Positions 15,759 to 29,837 of a stretch of DNA of 64,000 nucleotides are shown piece by piece; the stretch's first letter is position 1; every line of letters starts with the position of its first letter. Source of the stretch: Catellatospora vulcania (GTDB taxonomy: Bacteria > Actinomycetota > Actinomycetes > Mycobacteriales > Micromonosporaceae); NCBI RefSeq assembly GCF_009720385.1, contig NZ_WARX01000020.1, forward strand, positions 186,001 through 250,000, given 5' to 3'. The notes beneath the pieces are model-generated. The model saw only the letters and a program-made list of their open reading frames with translations, was not told the DNA's origin and made no database searches. A program made the translations under genes and the position numbers.

Positions 15759-17244
15759 TCAGGCGGGGATGAGGGGGCGCGAGGAGGGCTCGACGGGAGC
15801 CGGCAGGCTCCCCTCCCCACCGAGGTACCGGTGGATCGCCGCCGCCGCGCTACGCCCCTCCGCGATCGCCCACACGATCAGCGAAGCGCCCTTGTGCGCG
15901 TCACCGGCCACGAACACGCCGTCAGCCGTGGTCTGCCAGTCCGGTCCGCACTCGACGGTGCCCCGCGCGCTGCGGGCCAGGCCGAGCTGTTCGAGAGCCT
16001 CCGTCGCGTCGGTGCCCTCGAAACCGATGGCCAGCAGCACCAGGTCGGCCGGGATCTCCCGCTCGGTGCCGGCGACCTCGGTCACCACACCACGGCCGTT
16101 CACCCGCTCGACGATCACGTCGACCAGCACGATCCCCCGGACGTTGCCCTGCTCGTCGCCCGCGAAGCGCTGCACGGCGACGGAGAAGACCCGGTCGCCG
16201 CCCTCCTCGTGCGCCGCGTAGTTGCGCAGCACCCACGGCCAGGTCGGCCACGGGTCGCGCTGCTCGTCACGGGCGTCCGGGGGCTGCGGGTAGCGGTCGA
16301 GCTGCGTCACCGACGCCGCGCCCTGCCGGTGGGCCACGCCCAGGCAGTCCGCGCCGGTGTCGCCGCCGCCGATGATGACGACGTGCTTGCCCGCCGCCGT
16401 GATCGTCGGCTGCGGGCCGCCCGCCACGGCCACGTTGGCCTGGGTCAGGTGCGGCATCGCCAGGTGGATGCCGGCCAGCTCGGCCCCCGGGGTGTCGGTC
16501 TGCCGTCCGGCCAGCGCGCCGGTGGCCAGCAGCACCGCGTCGTGCTCGGCACGCAGCTGCGCCGCCGAGACGTCCACGCCGACGTTCACGCCGGTGCGGA
16601 AGGCGACGCCCTCGGCCAGCAACTGCTCGACGCGGGCGTCGATGTGCTGCTTCTCCAGCTTGAAGTCCGGGATGCCGTAGCGCAGCAGGCCGCCGATGGC
16701 GTCGTCGCGCTCGTACACGGTGACCGCGTGACCGGCCCGCGCCAGCTGCTGTGCCGCGGCCAGACCGGCCGGGCCGGACCCGACCACGGCCACCGTCCGG
16801 CCCGACGGGGCGACGGCCGGCTGCGGGCGGACCCGGCCGTTCTCGTACGCCCGGTTGATGATCTCGACCTCGACCTGCTTGATCGTGACCGCGCCGCCGG
16901 ACGCGCCCGATGCCGCGGTGTCGCCGATGGCGAGCACGCACGACGCCTCGCACGGCGCCGGGCACAGCCGCCCGGTGAACTCCGGGAAGTTGTTCGTGCT
17001 GTGCAGCGACTGGATCGCGGCGTTCCAGTTGCCGGTGCGGACCAGGTCGTTCCAGTCCGGGATCCGGTTGCCCAGCGGGCAGCCCTCGTGGCAGAACGGG
17101 ATGCCGCAGTCCATGCAGCGGCCCGCCTGCTCGCGGATCAGCTCGTCGTCGGCGGAGGGGTACACCTCGCGCCAGTCCATGATGCGCACCGGCACCGGCC
17201 GGCGGGCCGGCATCCGCCGGCCGAAACGCAGGAAACCATTGGGG

Positions 17245-17252
<8 letters not shown>
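15759..17252 (-). CDS. gltD: Glutamate synthase small (beta) subunit
   Basis: A 497-residue NADPH-dependent iron-sulfur flavoprotein that feeds electrons to GltB for glutamate formation from glutamine and 2-oxoglutarate. The N-terminal cysteine pattern [24 protein letters not shown] (about residues 41-64) and [14 protein letters not shown] hold the 4Fe-4S clusters. [22 protein letters not shown] is the FAD-binding fold and [15 protein letters not shown] the NADPH-binding fold. [19 protein letters not shown] closes the FAD site. It overlaps gltB by 8 bp, so the two are coupled. Confidence 0.96.
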
Positions 17253-21891
<4,639 letters not shown>

Positions 21892-22543
21892 CGGGCCTCC
21901 TGTCGTCACGGGGAATGAACATCGGTATCGGCCACGAACGGGCTGGGATGCCTGCGACTGCGATGGCGCGGGGGCTATGCCGGGTTCGTTAGCGGTGCCT
22001 ATCCGAGCGGGACGACGTCGGCCCTGAGTGAACCCGCAGGTTCATCGGTACACGGACTCCCTCGCGCGGTCGCACGAGTATGGGGACGAGTCTGTGAGTG
22101 TTGAGTCTACGTTAAACGCCCTGGGTGTCCACCAGACACAGATTGATCACACGTCCACATGATGAGAAGCTACTTCCCAGTTACTAAGTACGCGCGAATG
22201 TCACAGGAGTCCTGCCCGGCCCGCCTTCACGCCCGTGGCGAGCACGTTTCCCGCGCGTGTCGGGCGCGTCGCCTACGTTAACGCCGCGCCGCCGGATCGA
22301 CCCGGCTCCCCCGCCCGCCACACCAGGACATCGACGCCGATCACGGCCGCCATCGACGCCCGCCGTTCGACCGGGCGGCCCGGCCCGAGCGATTCGACAT
22401 TTCGGCTGATGAGCGCCCTTATCGGGCTTAGTCTGCGGCTGGAAGGTCCGCTTCAGCGGGCCGCTCACGCGGGGTTCGGCCCTCCTCCGCCGACCGACGG
22501 GGCGAGCATCGGCCGGCACCGCACCGGCGGAAGGTGGACGACC
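21892..22543. other. Divergent intergenic region between gltB and the MscS-like gene
   Basis: About 650 bases without a convincing gene; short frames here are shadows. It holds the candidate gltB promoter (22104-22131), giving a gltB leader of about 200 bases with a small hairpin GAACC/GGTTC near 22030, and the upstream region of the MscS-like gene, where GCCC-TTATC-GGGC forms a small hairpin near 22410. Confidence 0.5.
22104..22131 (-). promoter_or_regulatory. Candidate gltB promoter
   Basis: On the minus strand TGGACA (22131-22126), 16 bp, TAGACT (22109-22104). This is close to the housekeeping sigma consensus and is oriented toward gltB. Confidence 0.5.
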
Positions 22544-23398
22544 GTGAATCCGACCCTGCAGGTCCTGTTCAGCGCGCTGGCGTACATCGGCCTAAAGGTG
22601 CTCGCCTGCGCCGCCATCCTGATCATCGGCTGGATCATCGCCAAGGTGATCGGCAACCTCGTCGACAAGGGCCTGGCCAAAGCCAGGTTCAACCACCTGG
22701 CCCAGCGCACCGGCATGGACCGGTGGACCGGCCGCTACACACCCAGCGGGCTGGTGGGCAAGCTCGTCTACTACGCGCTGCTGCTGTTCACGTTCCAGCT
22801 CGCGTTCAGCGTGTTCGGCCCCAACCCGATCAGCAACCTGATCGACACCGTGATCAGCTGGCTGCCGCGGCTCATCGTGGCCTGCGTGATCCTGGTGGTC
22901 GCGGTGGCCATCGCCAACGCCGTGTTCGACGTGATCACCAATGCGCTGTCGCACTTCTCGTACGGCCGCGCCGTCGGCCGCATCGCCCAGGTCGCGATCA
23001 TCGCGTTCGGCGTGATCGCCGCCCTCAACCAGATCGGCGTCGCCACCACCATCACCATGCCGGTGCTGATCGCCGTCCTCGGCACCATCGCGGGCATCCT
23101 CATCGTCGGCGTCGGCGGCGGCCTGATCGGCCCCATGCGGCAGCGGTGGGAGCGCGCGCTGAACAAGTTCGAGGAGGAGGGCACCCGGGTCACCGACCAC
23201 CTCAAGACCCGCGCCGCCGAACAGCGCGCCGCTGTGGACGCCGGCCTCACCAAGGACCGCGGCGACACCATGGTCCAGGCCAAGTACCCCGGCGAGAAGC
23301 CCGCCGACCGCAAGCCGTCGGCCAAGGAATCCGCCGACAAACTCACCGAGAAGGCCTCCGCCCTCCGCAACGACATGAAGTCCGGCCCCGAACTCTGA
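22544..23398 (+). CDS. Mechanosensitive-channel-like membrane protein
   Basis: A 284-residue protein with about five membrane helices. The motif LKVLACAAILIIGWIIAKVIGNLVDKGLAKARF at the N-terminus, repeated later as WLPRLIVACVILVVAVAIANAVFDVITNAL, is the conserved TM helix of the CmpX/MscS-like family. A Gly-rich pore-like stretch ILIVGVGGGLIGPM follows near residue 190, then a charged cytoplasmic tail of about 80 residues. It probably relieves osmotic stress. GTG at 22544 is chosen because GGAAGGTGG lies upstream and membrane helix 1 starts right after. Confidence 0.85.
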   Translation: MNPTLQVLFSALAYIGLKVLACAAILIIGWIIAKVIGNLVDKGLAKARFNHLAQRTGMDRWTGRYTPSGLVGKLVYYALLLFTFQLAFSVFGPNPISNLIDTVISWLPRLIVACVILVVAVAIANAVFDVITNALSHFSYGRAVGRIAQVAIIAFGVIAALNQIGVATTITMPVLIAVLGTIAGILIVGVGGGLIGPMRQRWERALNKFEEEGTRVTDHLKTRAAEQRAAVDAGLTKDRGDTMVQAKYPGEKPADRKPSAKESADKLTEKASALRNDMKSGPEL

Positions 23399-23417
23399 CC
23401 CGCCCTCCCTGCCGCGC

Positions 23418-23473
23418 TGATCATGAACTTATGGCACGGTTCAGCGGCGTGTCGCTGACATAACCTCATGATC
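23418..23473 (+). repeat. Interspersed palindromic element A1
   Basis: A 56-bp element with GATCATGA at one tip and TCATGATC at the other, and the internal sequence GGCACGGTTCAGCGGCGTGTCG. Four copies (A1-A4) occur in the window; A1 and A3 point one way, A2 and A4 the other. It lies just after the MscS-like gene and runs directly into a heptamer array. Confidence 0.8.
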
Positions 23474-23476
23474 GTT

Positions 23477-23576
23477 ACCGACTACCGACTACCGACTACC
23501 GACTACCGACTACCGGCCGGGCGGCAGGGCAGGCGGCAAGCGGCAAGCGGCAAGCGGCAAGCGGCAAGCGGCAAGT
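23477..23576 (+). repeat. Two 7-bp tandem arrays between elements A1 and A2
   Basis: ACCGACT is repeated five times (23477-23511, plus a partial copy) and GGCAAGC five times plus a variant (23535-23576). The first array begins four bases after A1 and the second ends at the first base of A2. Seven is not a multiple of three and no gene covers the arrays. Confidence 0.9.
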
Positions 23577-23632
23577 GATCATGAAGTTGTGGACGGGACA
23601 CGCCGCTGAGCCGTGCCATAAGTTCATGATCA
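23576..23632 (-). repeat. Interspersed palindromic element A2
   Basis: An inverted copy of A1: on the minus strand it reads TGATCATGAACTTATGG at one end and CCACAACTTCATGATCA at the other, around CGGCTCAGCGGCGTGTC. It lies 42 bp before the stop of the flavin mono-oxygenase gene. Confidence 0.8.
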
Positions 23633-23673
23633 ACGGACGCGGGGGCCGCGGCGGGGCGCGGCGGGCCAGGTGG

Positions 23674-24876
23674 TCAGGCGGCGGGGGGTTGCCAGTCGGC
23701 GGCGACGGTGGCGGCGCGGTCGAGTACACGGGGGGCCAGCGCGCCGAAGGCGCGGTCGCGGGCGCGGGTGACGAGGTTGCCGCGCGGGGCGAGCACCGCG
23801 CCGACGCGCTGGGTCTGGCGGACCACCTGGGCGGCACGGGCGCGGCGGGCGGCCGAGTACGCGGCGAGCGCGGCGTTGCAGGCCGGTCCGGGGATCGCGG
23901 GCAGCAGCAGGGAGCGCAGCGTGGCCGCGTCCTCCAGGGCCAGCCCGGCGCCCTGGGCGAGGTGGTGCGGCATGGCGTGGGCGGCGTCGCCGACCAGCGC
24001 GAACCCGCCGGTGCCGACCGGGAAGGCCAGCTCGTTGGGCAGCGGGCGCAACTGACGGCCGTCCTGCTGCACCAGGTCGTCGGGCTCGGTGGCGGCCAGC
24101 AGGTCCGCGATCGGCGCGTGCCAGCCCGCGAACCAGCGCTTGAGCAGCGTCAGCTGGGTCGCCTTCGACTCCGGCCGGGCCGCCCCCGCGACGGTGGCAG
24201 TCCAGTAGATGCCGCCCCGGCTGGACGCGCCGGAGCTGCCCCGGTCGCCGAGCGAGGCGGCCAGGAAGCGGTAGCCGCCGCTCAGCGTCTCCCCGGCCAA
24301 GACCAGGTCCTCGGGCAGCTTCGGGGCGCGATACCAGGGGATGACCGCGCGCCAGGCGGCGTAGCCGGAGCTGACCGCGATCGACTGCGGCGCGAGCCGG
24401 GCCCGCAGCGTGCTGTCGGCCCCGTCGGCGGCGATGATGACGTCGGCTTCCCAGGTGTGCCGGCCGTCGCCGACCGCGGGCCGGTCACCGGCCCGCGCGT
24501 GCATGCTGCGCACCGTGATCCCGGTACGGATCTCGATGTGGTCGCCGAGCCCGGCGATGAACGTGTCGTGCAGGTCCTCGGCGTGCACCACGACCGGCGC
24601 GGCCAGCGCCGCGGTCGGTGAGGGCTGGGCCAGCCACTGGCCGTCGGCGCGGCGCAGGCCGCCCATCGGCACCTTGGTCCCGATGGCGGCCAGGCCGGCC
24701 CCGAGTCCCAGCGAGCGCAGCGCGGCGACGGCGTTGGGCCACAGCAGCAGCGCGGCGGGGTCGGCACGCAGCCGGTCCGCCCGCTCCAGCAGGGTGACCT
24801 GCCAGCCGGTGCGCGCGAGCGCCCCCGCCGTGGCGAGGCCGCCGACGCCCGCACCGACCACCACCGCGCTGCGCAT
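23674..24876 (-). CDS. FAD-dependent mono-oxygenase
   Basis: A 400-residue class A flavoprotein hydroxylase. The dinucleotide fold VVVGAGVGGLATAGALARTGW is at the N-terminus, the DG motif is VIIAADGADSTLRARL near residue 150, and FALVGDAAHAMPHHLAQGAGLALEDAATL forms the FAD ribityl site. It would hydroxylate an unknown aromatic or related substrate with NAD(P)H and O2. The ATG at 24876 is used because the FAD fold begins there. It starts 4 bp after the lgt stop and is probably co-transcribed with lgt. Confidence 0.9.
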   Translation of the reverse strand: MRSAVVVGAGVGGLATAGALARTGWQVTLLERADRLRADPAALLLWPNAVAALRSLGLGAGLAAIGTKVPMGGLRRADGQWLAQPSPTAALAAPVVVHAEDLHDTFIAGLGDHIEIRTGITVRSMHARAGDRPAVGDGRHTWEADVIIAADGADSTLRARLAPQSIAVSSGYAAWRAVIPWYRAPKLPEDLVLAGETLSGGYRFLAASLGDRGSSGASSRGGIYWTATVAGAARPESKATQLTLLKRWFAGWHAPIADLLAATEPDDLVQQDGRQLRPLPNELAFPVGTGGFALVGDAAHAMPHHLAQGAGLALEDAATLRSLLLPAIPGPACNAALAAYSAARRARAAQVVRQTQRVGAVLAPRGNLVTRARDRAFGALAPRVLDRAATVAADWQPPAA

Positions 24877-24880
24877 CGCC

Positions 24881-25942
24881 TCAGTCCTTCGTCGAGGAGG
24901 TCTTCTGCGCGGACAGGTCCGATCCCTCGTCGGAGGGGTCGTCGAACTCGTCCGACACTGCGCGTGGCGTGTCGTCCGCGTCTCCGGCTGCGTCACCGTC
25001 GCCGGTCGCGGCCGGGCGGGTGCCGTCGGCCAGGAAGGCCTGGTACTGCGCCTCGGTGACGCTGGTGAAGCCCTTGACGGGCTCGCCGTCGGCGTCGATG
25101 TTGGGGATCAGGAACTCCTGCGGGCCCTTGCGGAGGAAGAAGAACGCCGCCGCACCCAGGAAGACGATGATCGAGGTCCACACGTTGAGGCGCATGCCGC
25201 CGATCATGGTGGCGGTGTCGGTGCGCATCGCCTCGATCCAGCCGCGGCCCAGCGTGTACAGCATCACGTAGAGCGCGAAGGCGCGGCCGCGGCCGAACTT
25301 GAAGCGCTTGTCCAGCGCGTACACGACACCCGCGACGCCGAGGTTCCAGACCAGTTCGTAGAGGAACGTCGGGTGGTAGAGGCCCTCGCGCAGCTCCGGC
25401 TCGCCGTCCGGGCCGAGCATGGCCTGGCCGGGCTGGGTGTCGGACATGACGTGCACCTGCAGGCCCCACGGCAGGTCGGTCTTGCCGCCGTACAGCTCGT
25501 TGTTGAACCAGTTGCCGAGCCGGCCCACGGCCTGCGCCAGCGGCAGCCCGACCGCGATGGTGTCGGCCACGAAGCTGAACGACATGCCGAGCTGGCGGCA
25601 GGCCAGCCAGGCGCCGACGGCCCCACCCGCGACGCCGCCCCAGATGCCGAGGCCGCCCTCCCAGATGTAGAGCGCCTTGACCAGGTCGCCGCCCTGCCCG
25701 AAGTACGCGTCGGGCGAGGTGAGCACGTGGTAGATCCGGGCGCCGACGATGCCGAACGGCACCGCCCAGACGGCGATGTCGAGCACGGCCCACGGCGGGG
25801 CTCCCCGGCTGCGCATCCGCCGGTCGGTGACGAAGCAGGCGAGCACGATGCCCGCGATGATGCACAGCGCGTACGCCCGCAGCGGCACTGGTCCGAGTTG
25901 CCAGACCGCCGTGGACGGGGACGGGATGGAGGCGAGGTTCAC
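24881..25942 (-). CDS. lgt: Prolipoprotein diacylglyceryl transferase
   Basis: A 353-residue integral membrane enzyme that transfers diacylglycerol from phosphatidylglycerol to the lipobox Cys of prolipoproteins. Family motifs are RAYALCIIAGIVLA, AVPFGIVGARIYHVLTS, IWEGGLGIWGGVAGG, and the signature GRLGNWFNNELYGGKTDLPWGLQV; HPTFLYELVWNLGV and GRGWIEAMRTD follow. The C-terminal 60 residues are acidic and low-complexity, an extension common in actinobacteria. GTG at 25942 is chosen because the conserved N-terminus starts MNLASIPSP; no strong ribosome site is visible. The lipoproteins LivK and the 3872 gene are among its likely substrates. Confidence 0.95.
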   Translation of the reverse strand: MNLASIPSPSTAVWQLGPVPLRAYALCIIAGIVLACFVTDRRMRSRGAPPWAVLDIAVWAVPFGIVGARIYHVLTSPDAYFGQGGDLVKALYIWEGGLGIWGGVAGGAVGAWLACRQLGMSFSFVADTIAVGLPLAQAVGRLGNWFNNELYGGKTDLPWGLQVHVMSDTQPGQAMLGPDGEPELREGLYHPTFLYELVWNLGVAGVVYALDKRFKFGRGRAFALYVMLYTLGRGWIEAMRTDTATMIGGMRLNVWTSIIVFLGAAAFFFLRKGPQEFLIPNIDADGEPVKGFTSVTEAQYQAFLADGTRPAATGDGDAAGDADDTPRAVSDEFDDPSDEGSDLSAQKTSSTKD

Positions 25943-26005
25943 GGGCCAGAACACTACCGCCCCCACCCCCCAACTCCACACCCCCGCCCGTCCTCTCATT
26001 TTGGC

Positions 26006-26062
26006 TGATCATGAACTTATGGGCGGGTTCGACGGTGTGTCGCGTCCACAACTTCATGATCA
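26006..26062 (+). repeat. Interspersed palindromic element A3
   Basis: A 57-bp copy of element A with tips TGATCATGAACTTATGG and CCACAACTTCATGATCA and the centre GACGGTGTGTCGCG. It lies in the same orientation as A1, between lgt and the small gene at 26076. Confidence 0.8.
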
Positions 26063-26075
26063 ACCGAATTGCGGG

Positions 26076-26390
26076 TCAGACCAGCCACTGAGCCCCGTGA
26101 CGGTGGTGGTACGGGAGCACGTCGAGATCGGGGTCGTGCGGGTCGCGTACGGCGGCACGGAGGGCCTTGCGCAGGCGCTGGCGGGCCTCGCGCTCGGCTC
26201 GGGCGGCGAAGCGGGCGGCGTCGTCGTCACCGGGCCGCCAGCGGGCCCAGCGGTGGACCTCCACACGGTGGCGCAGCCGCTGCGGGCGCGGGCGGCGGCC
26301 CTCCCGGCGGGCGTCGCGCAGGCAGGCATGGCTGTACCGCAGGTCGTACAGCTCCGCCACGCGCAGCGGCCGCGAGGTGGGCGGCAGCAT
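26076..26390 (-). CDS. Hypothetical Arg-rich small protein
   Basis: A 104-residue protein not recognised. It is basic and Arg-rich (RDARREGRRPRPQRLRHRVE; a helical AARAEREARQRLRKALRAAV stretch) and ends LPYHHRHGAQWLV. Nearly every codon ends in G or C, which argues for real coding. ATG at 26390 has no clear ribosome site. It is bracketed by inverted copies of element A (A3 and A4) together with an upstream 53-base hairpin, so the whole segment might move or be regulated as a unit. Confidence 0.65.
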   Translation of the reverse strand: MLPPTSRPLRVAELYDLRYSHACLRDARREGRRPRPQRLRHRVEVHRWARWRPGDDDAARFAARAEREARQRLRKALRAAVRDPHDPDLDVLPYHHRHGAQWLV

Positions 26391-26432
26391 GGACTGGTGA
26401 TTCGCGGAGAGATGTCGAACAGAACGAGACAA

Positions 26433-26485
26433 AGCGGCTCCTTCAGGCAGCCGCCAGGTGTTCCTGGCAGCTACTGAAAGCCGCT
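26433..26485. promoter_or_regulatory. Long stem-loop upstream of the small gene
   Basis: AGCGGCT and AGCCGCT form the outer stem, TTCAG/CTGAA continues it after a 2-base bulge, and GCCAGG-type arms close around TGTT or its complement. It lies between element A4 and the start of the small gene, in the position of a leader, operator or small RNA. Confidence 0.5.
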
Positions 26486-26540
26486 GGGTCCGTCCGCGCG
26501 TGGGATCACCGGGTGAGCAAAGCACACGCCCGCAACATCG

Positions 26541-26596
26541 ATCATGAACTTGTGGCCGCGACTCGCCGCCGAGCCGTGCCATAAGTTCATGATCAA
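26541..26596 (-). repeat. Interspersed palindromic element A4
   Basis: A 56-bp inverted copy of element A (GATCATGAACTTGTGG at the left tip, CCATAAGTTCATGATC at the right). It ends 6 bp before the trpA stop. With A3 it forms an inverted pair around the 26076 gene. Confidence 0.8.
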
Positions 26597-26602
26597 CGCG
26601 GT

Positions 26603-27382
26603 TTAGGGGGTGAGGCCGGAGCGGAGGTCCTGGGTGAGGGTGCGCAGGGCGGGGAGGCCGCCGTCGGCCAGGGCGGAGACCAGGGCGCTGCCGACGATGA
26701 CGCCGTCGGCGTAGGCGCCCACCTCGGCTGCCTGGGCGCCGCTGCGGACGCCGAGGCCGACGCCGACGGGCAGGCTGCCCGCGGCGGCCTTCACCCGGGA
26801 GACCAGGGTCGGGGCGGCGCTGGAGGTGCTGTCGCGGGCGCCGGTGACGCCCATGACCGCGGTGGCGTACACGAAGCCGCGGCAGTGCGCCACGGTCATC
26901 GCGATGCGCTCGTCCGTCGACGACGGCGAGACCAGGAAGATCCGGTCCAGCTTGTGCGCGTCGGAGGCGGCCAGCCACTCCTGCGCCTCGTCCGGGATCA
27001 GGTCCGGGGTGATCAGACCGGCCCCGCCGGCCGCGGCGAGGTCCCGGGCGAACGCGTCGACGCCGTACTTCTCGATCGGGTTCCAGTAGCTCATGATCAG
27101 CACTGGGACGCCCGCGCCGGAGACGGCCTCGACCGTGTGCAGCACGTCGCGGGTGCGCACACCGCCCGCGAGCGCCTGCTCGGTGGCGCGCTGGATGACC
27201 GGACCGTCCATGACCGGGTCGGAGTACGGCAGGCCGATCTCCACCAGGTCGACCCCGGATTCGATCATGGCCTTGACCGCGGCGATGCCCTCGGCCACCG
27301 ACGGGAACCCGGCGGGCAGGTAGCCGACCAGCGCGGCCCGCCCCTCGGCCCGCGCCTTCTCGAAAGCGACGCTGACGCTCAC
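26603..27382 (-). CDS. trpA: Tryptophan synthase alpha subunit
   Basis: A 259-residue TIM-barrel enzyme that cleaves indole-3-glycerol phosphate to indole and glyceraldehyde-3-phosphate, passing indole to TrpB. Motifs visible are VGYLPAGFPSVAEGI, the catalytic Glu in DLVEIGLPYSDPVMDGPVIQ, the second acid in AGLITPDLIPDEAQEW, FLVSPSSTDERI and GVGLGVRSGAQA. The GTG at 27382 overlaps the stop of a 28-codon mini-ORF as GTGA; GAAAGG lies upstream. Confidence 0.95.
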   Translation of the reverse strand: MSVSVAFEKARAEGRAALVGYLPAGFPSVAEGIAAVKAMIESGVDLVEIGLPYSDPVMDGPVIQRATEQALAGGVRTRDVLHTVEAVSGAGVPVLIMSYWNPIEKYGVDAFARDLAAAGGAGLITPDLIPDEAQEWLAASDAHKLDRIFLVSPSSTDERIAMTVAHCRGFVYATAVMGVTGARDSTSSAAPTLVSRVKAAAGSLPVGVGLGVRSGAQAAEVGAYADGVIVGSALVSALADGGLPALRTLTQDLRSGLTP

Positions 27383-27461
27383 TGAGCCACCTTTCCTTCG
27401 CGACTGCGGGGCTCGCTGCGCTCACCTCGGCCGGAGGTCGAGCCGGACACGCTGTTCGCGC

Positions 27462-27465
<4 letters not shown>
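27379..27465 (-). CDS. 28-codon mini-ORF bridging trpB and trpA
   Basis: Its GTG overlaps the trpB stop (GTGA) and its TGA overlaps the trpA GTG, so it exactly fills the gap. The peptide starts [13 protein letters not shown] and contains GERSEPRS, encoded by GAGCGCAGCGAG. The same 12-mer in the same frame occurs in the mini-ORFs at 32549 and 40374. It may keep ribosomes running between the genes rather than make a functional peptide. Confidence 0.45.
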
Positions 27466-28679
<1,214 letters not shown>

Positions 28680-28700
28680 GTGCCCCTCCTTCGGCGTAAG

Positions 28701-28722
28701 CCGCCCCGATGGCTCGGGGCGG
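28701..28722 (-). promoter_or_regulatory. Intercistronic hairpin before the trpB ribosome site
   Basis: CCGCCCCGA, a 4-base loop, TCGGGGCGG: a perfect 9-bp stem directly upstream of the trpB ribosome site. It may be an RNA-processing or attenuating structure between trpC and trpB. Confidence 0.55.
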
Positions 28723-28740
28723 TCCAGCACGGGGGAAGCG

Positions 28741-29622
28741 TCAGCGGGTCGGCCGCGGCGTTGCGGGGTGGTTTCCGGCGTTGACGAGTTCGGCGACCGC
28801 GTCGCGCGGGCTCTTCTGGGTCACCAGGCCCTCCCCGACGAGCACCGCGTCGGCGCCCGCCGAGGCGTACTTGATCAGGTCGAGCGGCCCCCGCACACCC
28901 GACTCGGCGATCTTGAGCACGCTGTTGGGCAGGCCGGGTGCGATCCGTTCGAACACCGACCGGTCCACCTCAAGTGTGCGCAGGTTGCGGGCGTTCACGC
29001 CGATGACGCGGGCGCCGGCCTCCAGGGCACGGTCGGCCTCCTCCTCGGTGTGCACCTCGACCAGCGGGGTCATGCCCAGCGACTCGATGCGGTCGAGCAG
29101 GCCGGTCAGCACCTTCTGCTCCAGCGCCGCGACGATCAGCAGCACCAGGTCCGCGCCGTACGCGCGCGCCTCGTGCACCTGGTACGCCGAGCACACGAAG
29201 TCCTTGCGCAGCACCGGGATCTTCAAGCGCGCCCGCACCGCGGCCAGGTCGTCCAGGGAGCCGCCGAACCAGCGGCCCTCGGTCAGCACGCTCACCGCGC
29301 GGGCGCCGCCCGCCTCGTACTCCGCGGCCAGCTCGGCCGGGTCCGGGATCTCCGCCAGCGCACCCTTGCTGGGCGACGAGCGCTTCACCTCGGCGATCAC
29401 ACCGACGCCGGAGCGGCGCAGCGCCGCATAGGCGTCCAGGGCAGGCGCAGCCGCCGCCGCGCGCTTCTTGATCTCGTCCATGGAGACCCGGTTCTGGCGC
29501 GCCTCGACGTCCTCACGGACCCCCGCGATGATCTCGTCGAGCACGCTGCCGCCGCTGTCTCGCATCGATGCGCTCGGGGCCGGTTCGCCAGGCTCCATGC
29601 TGCTCAGCTCGTCGGATGCCAT
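28741..29622 (-). CDS. trpC: Indole-3-glycerol phosphate synthase
   Basis: A TIM-barrel enzyme forming indole-3-glycerol phosphate from CdRP. Motifs are [35 protein letters not shown] (catalytic Lys and phosphate site), [44 protein letters not shown] and [15 protein letters not shown]. The listed start gives 293 residues; homologues begin near [10 protein letters not shown], so the first 20 or so residues may not be translated (an in-frame ATG lies at 29565). It is the first gene of trpC-trpB-trpA. Confidence 0.95.
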   Translation of the reverse strand: MASDELSSMEPGEPAPSASMRDSGGSVLDEIIAGVREDVEARQNRVSMDEIKKRAAAAAPALDAYAALRRSGVGVIAEVKRSSPSKGALAEIPDPAELAAEYEAGGARAVSVLTEGRWFGGSLDDLAAVRARLKIPVLRKDFVCSAYQVHEARAYGADLVLLIVAALEQKVLTGLLDRIESLGMTPLVEVHTEEEADRALEAGARVIGVNARNLRTLEVDRSVFERIAPGLPNSVLKIAESGVRGPLDLIKYASAGADAVLVGEGLVTQKSPRDAVAELVNAGNHPATPRPTR

Positions 29623-29770
29623 GGGCAGACTCTAGGCACTGCCCCGCCCCGCAAGGTGAACGGGGTATGGCGTGCCTCACCCAGTGGGCTAGTGCATAAT
29701 GCCCGCCCCCCGACCAGGCAACCCCCTCGCTCCACCGCCCACATGGCACGGGCCCGCCGCCGCCGGCCCC

Positions 29771-29832
29771 GCTGTTTCGGGGAGACTGCGGGTAAGCCGG
29801 GCCTGATTCGTGCAGTTTCCCGGAAATTGCAG
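29771..29832 (-). repeat. Interspersed palindromic element D2
   Basis: A degenerate, inverted copy of element D1 at 45223. The shared core is GAAACTGCACGAATC on the minus strand, then about 21 bases, then a GCAGTCTCCCCGAAAC-like module. It lies just after the stop of the spermidine-synthase-like gene. Confidence 0.6.
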
Positions 29833-29837
29833 GGGCG

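Noticed and set aside
22184-22519. 111-codon minus-strand frame upstream of the MscS-like gene
   Set aside because: Arg/Gly/Pro-rich translation, no ribosome site, and it overlaps the probable promoter region.
23477-23576. CRISPR array
   Set aside because: Units are 7 bp with no spacers and no cas genes nearby.
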